From positions 7,902 through 71,901 of the forward strand of contig JANPAS010000094.1 in the NCBI GenBank assembly GCA_031430035.1: 64,000 nt of DNA. The letters run 5' to 3'. Below, one piece after another: positions 16,653-26,084 of the stretch. The notes below the pieces were generated by a model. The model was given only the letters and a program-made list of their open reading frames with translations, was not told the origin of the DNA and ran no database searches. The DNA is from JASGCK01 sp031430035 (GTDB lineage Bacteria > Pseudomonadota > Gammaproteobacteria > Burkholderiales > Burkholderiaceae_C). The translations under genes were made by a program, and so were the position numbers. Every line of letters begins with the position of its first letter. Position 1 is the stretch's first letter.

Positions 16653-18281
16653 ATGATTATGAAATCCCTCCTCGCCTCCCTCAAATCGTTAGCCGCCCTG
16701 CCCATTGCTGCGGTCACATGGGGTTTGGTGATTATTTTTTCTGCCTGGATTGTGCTGGATTTGACCTATCTACAAGTTTCTAGTGGCCTCTCGCAAACCA
16801 CCTATGACGCGATGGTCAAAAACCGCTTTTATGCTGCACCGCCCGACCCTAGGCTTGTGATTGTGGATATTGACGAAGCTTCGCTTGCCCGCATGAGCAA
16901 AGAGTTTGGTCGTTGGCCTTGGCCGCGCGATACGCTGGCCAGCGTGCAAGACTTTATTGAGAAAGAGCAGCCACTTGCTATTGTTTGGGATATCGCATTT
17001 GCCGACCCCGACCGTTTAAGCCCTGGCGGCGATGCGGCGTTTAACGAGTCGGCCAAACGCAGTCCAAACAGCCATTATTCAGTGATTCGACTGCCTGCTA
17101 CCAACGACGACAAAAGTCAGCTCAGCCAAAGCAATCTGCCGACGCTGTGGGTACGTGGACCATCTGCCGAGCATGCTGGCAAACCTTCCGCCAAGCTAGC
17201 AGCCATCGTTCCCGTACTACCCAACATTGCAGCAGGAAAACTAGGTTTTAACAACGGCTACCCTGATAGCGACGGTGTGCTACGTCGCTACCGCTATAGC
17301 GAGACGCTATCGGATGGCTCGGTCATTCAATCAACCCCCATGAGCGTAGTGGGCGACCTATCAAAAACAGCTCTGTCAGAGCTGCTGAATGTACCTAAAA
17401 ACTTAGATAAGCACGGTGTCGACGGCGGTACTTTGATTGCGTGGCGCAAAGAGGCGGAGGTCTACCCAAAAATCCCTTTTGCCGATGTCTTTGCCAAATC
17501 AGAAGGCGGGAAACCCAAGGAGGCTGTGCCCTCGTTTAAGGGGAAGGTGGTCGTGGTGGGCTCGACGGCACCTAGCCTACACGATATTCACCCTACTCCG
17601 TTGGCTTCGTTTCAAGCTGGCGTTGAGAGTCTGACAACGATCACAGACAACGCCATTAACGGTCGATTTATCCGCGAAGTGCCGCGTTGGATTCAAGCCT
17701 TGATTGCCATTAGCCTATGCGCTGCCCTTGCCATTTGGGTGCGACGCTTTGGCATTGCCTCGCTAGACGGTGCATTGGTAATCTTGCCAGGTGCGTTATT
17801 GGGTATTAGTTACCTATCACTCAATTTTTTACCTGTTTTTTTAGATTTACAACTGGCGGCCAGTGCGGTGCTCCTCTTTTTAGCGGCCATTCGGACTTGG
17901 AATAACTTTAGGCGCAATTACTGGTGTGATCTACCAAGCAGCTGGCTTGAGTCAACATCTACGATGGCTTTGCACTTAATGCCTATTCAAAGCATGGATC
18001 ACGATCCATTTGCTGATACAGGGCTTGACCACTTGATGGATTTACTAGAAACACATGCGCCTGCATGTCGTGTGGTCGGCGGTGATGCCACCTCTGCATG
18101 GCCAGCCAATTTGCGCTGGACAGAGCTGGCCTGCCATGCAACTCTCATTGGACCGTTGGAGCAACTCAGCCATCTCGCAGTGCACATGCCTGCGAGCGTG
18201 GCGACATCCCCATGCATTGCACTACTGCCCCCTTTGACCAAAATTAAAATTGCCCAAACTATTTTTAGGAGCTACTCATGA
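16653..18281 (+). CDS. CHASE2-domain membrane sensor without output domain
   Basis: A 542-residue membrane protein: one N-terminal membrane helix (about 12-36), a large periplasmic CHASE2 sensor domain (about 45-335, with V-I-V-D-I-D-E-A-S-L near residue 69 and G-R-W-P-W-P-R-D near 89), and three closely spaced membrane helices (about 346-420). The last 120 residues show no kinase, cyclase or EAL/GGDEF signature. CHASE2 domains usually sense extracellular signals for attached kinases or cyclases, so the bare form is notable and suggests signalling through a partner. ATG codons at 16653 and 16659 are both possible. The stop overlaps the SH3b-caspase start (ATGA). Confidence 0.85.
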   Translation: MIMKSLLASLKSLAALPIAAVTWGLVIIFSAWIVLDLTYLQVSSGLSQTTYDAMVKNRFYAAPPDPRLVIVDIDEASLARMSKEFGRWPWPRDTLASVQDFIEKEQPLAIVWDIAFADPDRLSPGGDAAFNESAKRSPNSHYSVIRLPATNDDKSQLSQSNLPTLWVRGPSAEHAGKPSAKLAAIVPVLPNIAAGKLGFNNGYPDSDGVLRRYRYSETLSDGSVIQSTPMSVVGDLSKTALSELLNVPKNLDKHGVDGGTLIAWRKEAEVYPKIPFADVFAKSEGGKPKEAVPSFKGKVVVVGSTAPSLHDIHPTPLASFQAGVESLTTITDNAINGRFIREVPRWIQALIAISLCAALAIWVRRFGIASLDGALVILPGALLGISYLSLNFLPVFLDLQLAASAVLLFLAAIRTWNNFRRNYWCDLPSSWLESTSTMALHLMPIQSMDHDPFADTGLDHLMDLLETHAPACRVVGGDATSAWPANLRWTELACHATLIGPLEQLSHLAVHMPASVATSPCIALLPPLTKIKIAQTIFRSYS

Positions 18282-20089
18282 CCCAAATGCATTCATTAAC
18301 ACGTAAAAGTCTTGCCCTCATTTTTTCCATCGGCCTCACAGGCTATGCCTTAGCGCAAAACTCATCGCTCACCAGAGCAGCCGAGTTGCGTACTGACAAA
18401 ATGAGCTCAGCCAGCGTTGTGTCCGAGCTTGCTGTCGGCTCATCGGTACAAATCGTCAGCCTAGAAGGCGGTTGGGCACAGGTGCAAGCTGGCGGCAAAT
18501 CAGGCTGGGTCCGCGCTAGTAGCTTGGCTTTAAATGCGGGCGCATCTAGCGCATCCAGTCTGTCCGCAGGACGAGAGGCTAAAGGTAATGTCGCCCTCAC
18601 GCTAGGCGTACGCAGTCTTAGTGGCAAGGCCGTGGAAGAGCGCAGTAATCGCCACGCACTGATCATCGGTATTGGTCGCTATGGGGACGCCAGTATTCCT
18701 GAATTGCCAGGCGCGCGCATCGACCGTGAATCGGCCATGCAAATGGCACAGGCCATGCAAGTCCCCACCAGCAATATTACTTATTTGCAAGATGAGCAAG
18801 CCACGGTAGCGGGTATTCGCAGCGCACTCGCCGCTTTGAACAACCGCGTGGCAGAAGGCGATCGCGTATTCATCCACTACTCGGGGCACGGCACGCGCCA
18901 TATGGATAAAGACGCTGGAGGCTGTGTAGAGGGGCTATTGGCTTACGAAGGCACGACCAATGCAACCATTCCCAACAAAGCGATGGCCACCATGCTGTCG
19001 CCTATTACCAATAAGACTGATAAACTTTTTGTGATGTATGACGCTTGCCACTCGGGTGGGATCATTAGCAGCGCATCGACTGTACGTACACGTGGGTTTT
19101 TAAATAAGAATGATGATGGCGCGCTACGTCCTAAATTTGCTGCGATTAGCGAAGAGTGCAGCAAACCAGCCAATATTAAAACGCGTAACTTACTTGTGGA
19201 GGCGGTTGCGCAAAATGGATTGCCGCAAGACATCGTGCATGTCTCTAGCTCACGCAACGACGAAGTCAGTTTTGATGACCAAGAAAAAGGCGGTTTGGCC
19301 ACTGAATTTATGCGCGATTGCATGCTACGGGATGCCAAAGATTTGGACAAATCGGGGTCAGTCAGTATGGATGAAATTAGGCAATGTGCACAAGTAAAAA
19401 TCAATGCTCGGATGCAAGGCGACCCGCTCTATAAAGCACACAATATTTCGCTCACAGGTAACGCCGATTTTGTGCCTGCTTGGTTTAGTCAAGCTTCCAC
19501 CACTGTCGCAACAGCGGCTCCACTAGCCACAGCAGCAACTGAGGCGGTTGCCGTACTCACAGGCGAGCAAGCCCTGAAGCGTTTGTTTGACCAACGCGAC
19601 GGCAAACGAAAAGTTGACGTCACAGCCGCTAAGACGCAACTAAAAATTGGCCAAGATACGATGGACTTTAGCGTCAAGTCAAGCAAAGCTGGCTACGTTT
19701 ATGTGGCACTGGCGGGTTCGGACAACAAATCGCTCTACGTTTTGTTCCCCAACGATCTCGATAAAAACAATCGCATTGAAGCAGGGCAAACCATGCTGCT
19801 CCCCCGCCCCAACTGGAAGATGCGCTCGCAAGGCCCCGAAGGAAGCAATCAGTTGCTGGTATTTGTTAGTGATGGCCCCCGTGACCTGTCTAGTTTGTCA
19901 AAAAGCAAAGCAGGGCCATTTATCGTGTCATTGAACAATGCAGAGGGACGCGCCGAATTGGGAGCACTCATGAGCCGATCGGCCATTGGTGCCAATGCAG
20001 GTTGCGCAGCAACAGCGGCACGCGCGAGTAACCCGCAGTGCTCAGATGCCTTTGGCGCAGCCATGTTGCGCGTGGATGAAATGAAGTGA
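18278..20089 (+). CDS. Exported caspase-family protein with SH3b and DUF4384 domains
   Basis: A 603-residue exported protein. After a signal peptide (G-Y-A-L-A-Q, about residue 27) comes a bacterial SH3 domain (about 30-90, ending G-W-V-R-A-S-S-L), which commonly binds cell wall peptides. A peptidase C14 caspase domain (about 125-395) follows with the catalytic pair H204 (Y-S-G-H-G) and C257 (Y-D-A-C-H-S-G-G), then a C-terminal DUF4384-like domain (about 440-560). Both catalytic residues are intact, so proteolysis is likely. The start overlaps the CHASE2 stop and its own stop overlaps the TpsB gene (GTGA), so the three are tightly coupled. Confidence 0.9.
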   Translation: MTQMHSLTRKSLALIFSIGLTGYALAQNSSLTRAAELRTDKMSSASVVSELAVGSSVQIVSLEGGWAQVQAGGKSGWVRASSLALNAGASSASSLSAGREAKGNVALTLGVRSLSGKAVEERSNRHALIIGIGRYGDASIPELPGARIDRESAMQMAQAMQVPTSNITYLQDEQATVAGIRSALAALNNRVAEGDRVFIHYSGHGTRHMDKDAGGCVEGLLAYEGTTNATIPNKAMATMLSPITNKTDKLFVMYDACHSGGIISSASTVRTRGFLNKNDDGALRPKFAAISEECSKPANIKTRNLLVEAVAQNGLPQDIVHVSSSRNDEVSFDDQEKGGLATEFMRDCMLRDAKDLDKSGSVSMDEIRQCAQVKINARMQGDPLYKAHNISLTGNADFVPAWFSQASTTVATAAPLATAATEAVAVLTGEQALKRLFDQRDGKRKVDVTAAKTQLKIGQDTMDFSVKSSKAGYVYVALAGSDNKSLYVLFPNDLDKNNRIEAGQTMLLPRPNWKMRSQGPEGSNQLLVFVSDGPRDLSSLSKSKAGPFIVSLNNAEGRAELGALMSRSAIGANAGCAATAARASNPQCSDAFGAAMLRVDEMK

Positions 20090-21693
20090 TCTGGCAACCC
20101 ACAATGCTGCCTGCCCAAGCAAGATGCTTAGGCATCTTGCTATGCGGGCTCATTGTCCACCTGCAAGCGAAATCTCAGCCACAAGCCACGCCTGCCGTGG
20201 CTTCTGTCTTTGTGACCAGCTTCAATTTAGTAGGTGCAGATGCACTCCCATCTGGTTTGCTCGACCCTTATTTGTCCGAGCACACCATGCAAAAAAAGAC
20301 CCTAGTCGAATTGCGAAAATTAGCAGCTCAACTAGAAAAGCAACTGCAAACGCAATATGGACTCTCGTCAGCCAAGGTGTGGGTTCCCCTGCAAGAAGAC
20401 AAGCTTGGCGTAGTCGATTTACGTGTGTTACCCGGGCAAATTCGGCAAGTCCGTTTAGCAAGGCCTGCTACAAGCGACCGAGAGACGCGTGCGCTGGCGC
20501 TGCTCTTGGACCAATTTAAGCCTGGCTCGTTACTCGAGCAAGCTGCGCTCGAGCGTACATCGCTCGCTTTAACAAAGCTGCTTGGCGAAACACCTAGACT
20601 CACGCTCACGCCCTCCGCCACAATCGGACAATACGACCTTGTACTGGAGCCTATTCAGTTAGAAAAATACAGTCTGAGCACAAGCATTGACAATTTGGGC
20701 ACCCGCTACACCAATGCAGCGAAGGATAGAACACAACTACAAATTCGAAACAATTTGTTCAATGCGGATGTACTCAGTTTCGCAGGACAACTGCTCACAC
20801 CCAATCAAAAGACCTTGCAAACAAGGTACGACGTGCCGCTGGGTCTATCTAACTTCAAACTAGGGATCAGCAACCTCACGGCACGTTATCAGTTAGTAGA
20901 TGCCTATGCCTCGCTGCAGGCCAAAGGCGACTCCCATATCACGGGTGTTGACCTTAGTACCCATTTGATACGTAGCCCCCATCTCAATCTGACCTTGCGC
21001 GGTGAGGCGCAAAGCAAGCGAACGCGTAGCTTGCAGGCGGGCGTACCCACCACCGATCGCCGCATACATGCTTTCAACCTTGGACTATTTGGCGACGGCC
21101 CTGCTATGGGAGGGACGCGGTCTGGCAATTTAGTTTTGACAACAGGCCATGTGGATATGTCACTGGTTGCCAGTGACGTGACTGCAGATACCGCGCAAAT
21201 TGCAGGACGCTACCAAAAGCTAACTGCACGCGGCGAGCAATCAGTAGCCTTGGGACAAGGTCAACGTGCGCAAGTTAATTTCAGTGTTCAGCGTGCGCGC
21301 AAAAACTTAGACCCCACCGAGTCCATGCTGGTGGGTGGCATCAGCGGTGTGCGTGCCTACCCAATTGGCGAAGCGGCATCCGATAGGGGCGCCGTACTCA
21401 ATTTAGAGTTGCACCACCGTTGGAATGATCAGTGGCGCAGCCTCCTGTTCTACGACCAAGGCTGGGTCACCCTCAGGCAGTCAGTTGTTGCAGGTACAAC
21501 CACAGCCAACAACTACATCCTGAACGGCGCGGGTTTTAGTGTGGTTTGGTCTCCCACGCCTAGTACAGAGATGGCCTTGATGCCCACCTGGAAACTACGC
21601 GCAAACCCTGCCGCCGACACCACCACGGGCGCAGACTCCGACGGGAAAACAAGCAAAATGCGACTGTGGCTTTTTGCCACGCAGCAGTTTTAA
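20086..21693 (+). CDS. TpsB/ShlB-FhaC-type outer-membrane transporter
   Basis: A protein of up to 535 residues of the two-partner secretion transporter family (Omp85 superfamily). It shows an N-terminal signal region, a POTRA-like part (about 55-130, with V-W-V-P-L and L-R-V-L-P-G-Q-I), and a C-terminal 16-strand-type barrel with the conserved G-G-I-S-G-V-R-A-Y-P-I-G-E-A motif near residue 416. Such proteins export a large TpsA exoprotein; no filamentous-haemagglutinin-like partner is encoded in this window. The GTG start at 20086 overlaps the caspase stop; ATG at 20104 (529 residues) is an alternative that gives a more usual signal peptide. Confidence 0.88.
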   Translation: MIWQPTMLPAQARCLGILLCGLIVHLQAKSQPQATPAVASVFVTSFNLVGADALPSGLLDPYLSEHTMQKKTLVELRKLAAQLEKQLQTQYGLSSAKVWVPLQEDKLGVVDLRVLPGQIRQVRLARPATSDRETRALALLLDQFKPGSLLEQAALERTSLALTKLLGETPRLTLTPSATIGQYDLVLEPIQLEKYSLSTSIDNLGTRYTNAAKDRTQLQIRNNLFNADVLSFAGQLLTPNQKTLQTRYDVPLGLSNFKLGISNLTARYQLVDAYASLQAKGDSHITGVDLSTHLIRSPHLNLTLRGEAQSKRTRSLQAGVPTTDRRIHAFNLGLFGDGPAMGGTRSGNLVLTTGHVDMSLVASDVTADTAQIAGRYQKLTARGEQSVALGQGQRAQVNFSVQRARKNLDPTESMLVGGISGVRAYPIGEAASDRGAVLNLELHHRWNDQWRSLLFYDQGWVTLRQSVVAGTTTANNYILNGAGFSVVWSPTPSTEMALMPTWKLRANPAADTTTGADSDGKTSKMRLWLFATQQF

Positions 21694-21704
21694 GGAACAA
21701 GATC

Positions 21705-22898
21705 ATGTTCAAAATTTCAACACTCGTTATTCACACAATCTGGATCTGCACCATGGGCGTGGGATTCACAGCGCAAGCTCAAATTTGTAGACCTCTAGGT
21801 AGCCCAAAATGTGCGCATGCTGCACACATCATCCCGCGCTTAGTCCCTATTACAAATGCCGCCACCAAACTGACGACAAACACCACGACATCTGGAACGC
21901 AAACCATTAGCAAGCCACGTGCTACGGTCGCGGCTGTCGCTAATCCGTTTGTCAAAATAGCACCTTTCGTGGTTATTCCGCGCTCAGGCACTATGAACGC
22001 TTGGCGCACCACACTATTTAACTCGGCGAACGTCGTATTGGACAAAAACGCCTCTGCAGCGGCACTGCCCACTTGCGCACCAGGGCAAGATGGAAACTGT
22101 ATCGCCAGTGCGCCTGAGCGCAACAGTGCCTTCGCTAACTCAAACGACAAAGACAACGACAACATCCCCGCCAAACCGATTGAGCGTCGCCTAGCGCTGG
22201 TCATCGGTAACACCGAATACGCCTCGCCTATGACGTCCCTGCCGGGAACGGCAAAAGACGCCGCCGATATCAGCAAGTCCCTTGCCAACCAAGGTTTTGA
22301 GGTCGTCTCGCTAGCGGATGCGAGCCGCGAAGGGACAGTCCGTGCTTTTAACAACCTCATCCGCACGGCTGGCGAAGATGACAGTGTCATCGTCTACTAC
22401 GCGGGACATGGCCATATTCACCCTGGTTCGACCTCAGGCTACTGGCTTCCTGCTGACGCCGATGTTGAGAATCCAAAAACGTGGCTATCCAATGCCGACA
22501 TCTCACGCATGCTGACCAACATTAGTGCAAAGCAAATTTTGCTGGTCTCTGATAGTTGCTTTTCAGGGGCTCTCACACGCGAGGCAGAAACATCTTCCAA
22601 AAATACACCCTCGATAAGTCCTAACGCCATTTTGAAACGTCGATCCGTTGCCGTTATGTCGTCAGGTAGCGAAGAGCCAGTAGCTGATAGTTTTGGTGAA
22701 GGCAATTCACCTTTTGCGGACGCGCTACTTAAAAAACTTAGCAACTTAAACGCCTCCAAAGAGCCGCTACGCGCGCAAGCGGCACTGGAGAGTATTCGCG
22801 AAGAGGTATCTAAAAATAGTCCTCAAACCCCGCAATACGGTGTGCTGATGTCGGCGGGGCATACGGCAGGCGGTGACTATTTATTTGGCGGAAAGTAG
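21705..22898 (+). CDS. Exported caspase-family protein, second type
   Basis: A 397-residue exported protein. The signal peptide ends near F-T-A-Q-A-Q (residue 25). A 130-residue, Thr/Ala-rich, apparently disordered region containing several cysteines leads to a caspase (peptidase C14) domain (about 158-395). The catalytic pair is H235 (Y-Y-A-G-H-G) and C285 (S-D-S-C-F-S-G). It differs clearly from the SH3b caspase before it and from the three tandem caspases after it. The ATG at 21705 is chosen for its ribosome-binding sequence AAGGA at 21692-21696 and the signal peptide that starts there. It lies 11 bases after the TpsB gene, in the same operon. Confidence 0.88.
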   Translation: MFKISTLVIHTIWICTMGVGFTAQAQICRPLGSPKCAHAAHIIPRLVPITNAATKLTTNTTTSGTQTISKPRATVAAVANPFVKIAPFVVIPRSGTMNAWRTTLFNSANVVLDKNASAAALPTCAPGQDGNCIASAPERNSAFANSNDKDNDNIPAKPIERRLALVIGNTEYASPMTSLPGTAKDAADISKSLANQGFEVVSLADASREGTVRAFNNLIRTAGEDDSVIVYYAGHGHIHPGSTSGYWLPADADVENPKTWLSNADISRMLTNISAKQILLVSDSCFSGALTREAETSSKNTPSISPNAILKRRSVAVMSSGSEEPVADSFGEGNSPFADALLKKLSNLNASKEPLRAQAALESIREEVSKNSPQTPQYGVLMSAGHTAGGDYLFGGK

Positions 22899-22918
22899 CA
22901 AATGACAGGTTTATATTC

Positions 22919-24457
22919 ATGAATTTATTCCAAAAATATTTAACTCCTACCTTTGCCATCGTGCTCGCGGGAGTTGCATTACTTGCAATCCCCGCCACCG
23001 CCCAAGCCCCCAATGACGTGCGCATCGCGCTCATCATTGGTAACTCGGCCTACCCTGGCGACATGAAATTAGCGAATCCCTCCAACGATGCCAAAGACAT
23101 GGCCGCGACGCTACGCAATATGGGCTTTGGTGTGATCGAAGTCATTGACTCAAACCGTGCCCAGATGATGGATGGAATTGAACGCGCAGGAAAATCCCTG
23201 AATGGCAAGCAAGGCGTAGGTATGCTGTTTTATGCAGGGCATGGTTTGCAGCTTGATTGGCGCAACTACATGGTGCCAGTCGATGCCAAGTTGAACTCTG
23301 CCGCCGATGTTCCTAAGCAAGCCGTGGATATTGAAGCCGTCATGACCGCATTTAAATCCGCTGGCAACCGCATGAATATTGTGGTGCTGGATGCTTGCCG
23401 TGACGACCCATTTGCCAACGGAAAGACTTCTAGCGGTAAAGGGCTTGCACCGCTTGATGCGCCCACAGGGACATTCTTAGCTTACGCAACTGCGCCAGGT
23501 AACGTAGCGGCAGACGGCACAGGAAAAAATGGACTCTACACAGGTTACCTATTACAAGAGTTGCAAAAGCCCACAGCGCGGATTGAGGATATTTTTAAGC
23601 GCGTGCGTTTCCAAGTTCGCAAGGCTAGCGATGGCGCGCAAATTCCTTGGGAGACCACTAGCTTAGAGGACGATTTTGTTTTTAATTCGGGGATTAAAAA
23701 AACGATCAAACTAACCGAAAACCAAAAAGAAAAAGAATTTGATGTGGAAAAGGTGGATTGGGAACGTATTTCGTCTAGCACCAAAGTGGATGACTTCTAT
23801 GCGTTTGTTCAAAAATACCCCACGGGACTCTTTACGCAAGGGGCGATGAGTACTATCGATCGATTAAGCAAAGCCAAAATTTCTGCTTATGTCGACAAAA
23901 GTGGCATCAAGCATGACCTGAATCAATCCCTATTTCATGTCGGTGACAGCATTGAAATCGTGCGAAAGGATGGTTACACAGGACAGGAGATGCGGACACG
24001 CTCCCCGAATATTAGTGGGATTAAAGATGGCCTGGTCACCATGGCGGGCGGTAGCGTGTTTACGACAAAGGGCGAAGTGGTCTACGCCACGGGGTCTGGC
24101 AATACTTTTGATCCACCTCGCCCCTACATACCCGCAGATGGAATTGCGGTGGGTAAAAAATGGACTTCACGCAGCGTAGTGGCAAGCAAGGGTGGCGGCG
24201 GTAACAATGAAAACTGGGTTGAAGATGAGGGGCAGGTGATAGCCATAGAGTCCATCACCGTGCCTGCTGGCACGTTTAAAACATTCAAAATTGAGCGTAA
24301 CAGTGTCAATCGTGCGGGTGTTCGTACCAAAAATACCTATTGGATGTTGCCAGACTTTGGATTCATCATCAAACAACAAATGGAAGTGCGGCGGCGTAGA
24401 GGAAATCCTGAGCTGTGGAGTGAAGAAGCTGTGAGTTTGACCCGCGGCGCGTCATAA
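22919..24457 (+). CDS. Exported caspase, tandem copy 1
   Basis: A 512-residue exported caspase. A signal peptide (cleavage near P-A-T-A-Q-A) leads directly into a peptidase C14 domain (about 33-255) with H108 (Y-A-G-H-G) and C160 (L-D-A-C-R-D-D). Next is a short helical linker (V-D-W-E-R-I... F-V-Q-K-Y-P-T-G) of a kind often found behind caspase domains, then a C-terminal beta-rich domain (about 330-512) with D-G-I-A-V-G-K-K-W and T-V-P-A-G-T-F-K. The protease domain is almost identical to copies 2 and 3; the C-terminal domain is not. It lies 20 bases after the previous caspase gene. Confidence 0.92.
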   Translation: MNLFQKYLTPTFAIVLAGVALLAIPATAQAPNDVRIALIIGNSAYPGDMKLANPSNDAKDMAATLRNMGFGVIEVIDSNRAQMMDGIERAGKSLNGKQGVGMLFYAGHGLQLDWRNYMVPVDAKLNSAADVPKQAVDIEAVMTAFKSAGNRMNIVVLDACRDDPFANGKTSSGKGLAPLDAPTGTFLAYATAPGNVAADGTGKNGLYTGYLLQELQKPTARIEDIFKRVRFQVRKASDGAQIPWETTSLEDDFVFNSGIKKTIKLTENQKEKEFDVEKVDWERISSSTKVDDFYAFVQKYPTGLFTQGAMSTIDRLSKAKISAYVDKSGIKHDLNQSLFHVGDSIEIVRKDGYTGQEMRTRSPNISGIKDGLVTMAGGSVFTTKGEVVYATGSGNTFDPPRPYIPADGIAVGKKWTSRSVVASKGGGGNNENWVEDEGQVIAIESITVPAGTFKTFKIERNSVNRAGVRTKNTYWMLPDFGFIIKQQMEVRRRRGNPELWSEEAVSLTRGAS

Positions 24458-24489
24458 TGAACGCGTACCTATCATGTAAGGAGCTAGCC

Positions 24490-26040
24490 ATGAGCCAACT
24501 CATCACTCTACCTAAGCGCTTGATCGCGACTGCGCTAGCCGCCGCAGGCCTACTCACCTTCAGCGCCACAGCCCAAGCGCCAAACGATGTGCGCATTGCG
24601 CTCATCATTGGTAACTCGGCCTATCCTGGCGACATGAAATTAGCGAATCCCTCCAACGACGCCAAAGACATGGCCGCAACGCTACGCAATATGGGCTTTG
24701 GCGTGATTGAGGTCATTGACTCCGACCGTGCCAAGATGATGGAAGCGATTGAGCGGGCAGGTAAAAATCTTGCAGGTAAACAAGGCATTGGCATGCTGTT
24801 TTATGCGGGGCACGGTTTGCAGCTAGATTGGCGCAACTACATGGTGCCTGTGGATGCCAAATTGAACTCCGCAGCCGATGTGCCCAAGCAAGCCATTGAT
24901 ATTGAAACTGTGATGGCCGCCTTTAAGAGCGCAGGGAACCGCATGAACATCGTCGTGCTAGATGCCTGCCGAGACGACCCGTTTGCTAACGGCAAAACAT
25001 CGACAGGCAAAGGGCTTGCACCGCTTGATGCGCCCACAGGTACGTTCTTGGCTTACGCCACTGCCCCTGGCAACGTAGCGGCAGATGGCGCTGCTGGAAG
25101 CAAGAACGGCCTCTACACGGGATTCTTATTGCAAGAGCTGCAAAAACCAAACGCCAGTATTGAAAATGTGTTTAAGCGCGTGCGCTACTCGGTTCGCAAA
25201 GCCAGCGATGGCGCACAAATTCCTTGGGAGACGACCAGCTTAGAGGATGACTTTGTGTTTAACTCTGGCATTAAAAAAGTAGTCAAACTGACTGAAGATC
25301 AAAAGGAAAAAGAGTTCAATATTGAAAAAGCGGAATGGGACAAGATTAAAGACAGCAAAAGCGCTGATCCATTCTTTGCCTTTGTGCAAAAGTATCCAAG
25401 CGGCCTACTGACGCAATCGGCTATGTCAGCAATTGACAGGCTTAGCAAAGCCAAAACTGTGGCGGTAGCAGATAAATCGGGGCAAATCATTCGCAATGGC
25501 TATATTGACGTCTTCCGCGTGGGTGACGTGGGCGAGTTTGTCCGATATGACGGCTATTCGAAGCGAGAAATCTCTAGGCGCACAAACGAGATTTTGAGCA
25601 TCAAAGATGGCATCGTGTCTTTTTCAGGTGGCACACTGCTCACGTCAGCAGGCGAATTTATTCGCGATGGCAGCGGCACTACTTTTGATCCCCCACTGCC
25701 CATATTACCAACCGACGGTGTGGCTGTAGGCAAAAAATGGGAGGGGCGCTCTGACATAACACCCGGTTCAGGCCCTAGAGCTGGGCAAAAAGGATGGACT
25801 GACATAAACGGAAAAGTTCTTGCTTACGAAACCGTCACCGTGCCCGCAGGAACATTCAAAGCCTACAAAATCGAGCAGAACTCCATCAATATCTGGGGCT
25901 ATCGAGCCAAAACCACCATTTGGACGGATTTTGAAGCTGGAACCCGCATAAAAGCAGAATTTGAAGGTCGCCCGCGAAATGGCAATGCAGATCGCTGGTA
26001 CGAGGAGTTGACTTCTTACAAGCGCGGCCCACGCAGCTAA
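24490..26040 (+). CDS. Exported caspase, tandem copy 2
   Basis: A 516-residue paralogue of the gene before it. Signal peptide (S-A-T-A-Q-A), caspase domain with H108 and C160, linker helix and a diverged C-terminal domain (about 335-516). The ATG at 24490 is chosen because AAGGAG at 24478-24483 sits six bases before it; the in-frame ATG at 24457 lacks this and would add 11 polar residues. Part of its protease coding sequence is base-for-base identical to copy 3 over tracts of 92 and 83 bases, although flanking bases differ, which points to gene conversion. Confidence 0.92.
   Translation: MSQLITLPKRLIATALAAAGLLTFSATAQAPNDVRIALIIGNSAYPGDMKLANPSNDAKDMAATLRNMGFGVIEVIDSDRAKMMEAIERAGKNLAGKQGIGMLFYAGHGLQLDWRNYMVPVDAKLNSAADVPKQAIDIETVMAAFKSAGNRMNIVVLDACRDDPFANGKTSTGKGLAPLDAPTGTFLAYATAPGNVAADGAAGSKNGLYTGFLLQELQKPNASIENVFKRVRYSVRKASDGAQIPWETTSLEDDFVFNSGIKKVVKLTEDQKEKEFNIEKAEWDKIKDSKSADPFFAFVQKYPSGLLTQSAMSAIDRLSKAKTVAVADKSGQIIRNGYIDVFRVGDVGEFVRYDGYSKREISRRTNEILSIKDGIVSFSGGTLLTSAGEFIRDGSGTTFDPPLPILPTDGVAVGKKWEGRSDITPGSGPRAGQKGWTDINGKVLAYETVTVPAGTFKAYKIEQNSINIWGYRAKTTIWTDFEAGTRIKAEFEGRPRNGNADRWYEELTSYKRGPRS
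24895..24986 (+). repeat. 92-base tract identical to 26502-26593
   Basis: The segment encoding the region up to and including the catalytic cysteine (V-L-D-A-C-R-D-D-P-F) in caspase copy 2 is identical at every base to the same segment of copy 3, including synonymous positions, while copy 1 differs at many third positions. A sharp-edged block of this sort is the usual trace of recent gene conversion. Confidence 0.8.
25027..25109 (+). repeat. 83-base tract identical to 26634-26716
   Basis: A second perfectly identical tract between caspase copies 2 and 3, covering the segment from D-A-P-T-G-T-F-L to A-A-G-S-K-N-G. It lies 41 bases downstream of the 92-base tract, and the bases between contain several differences, so at least two conversion patches or one patchy event are implied. 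Confidence 0.8.
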
Positions 26041-26084
26041 AACGAAGCGGAGCTAGTTTGGACTAATAAAAAAAGAGGCTAAAA

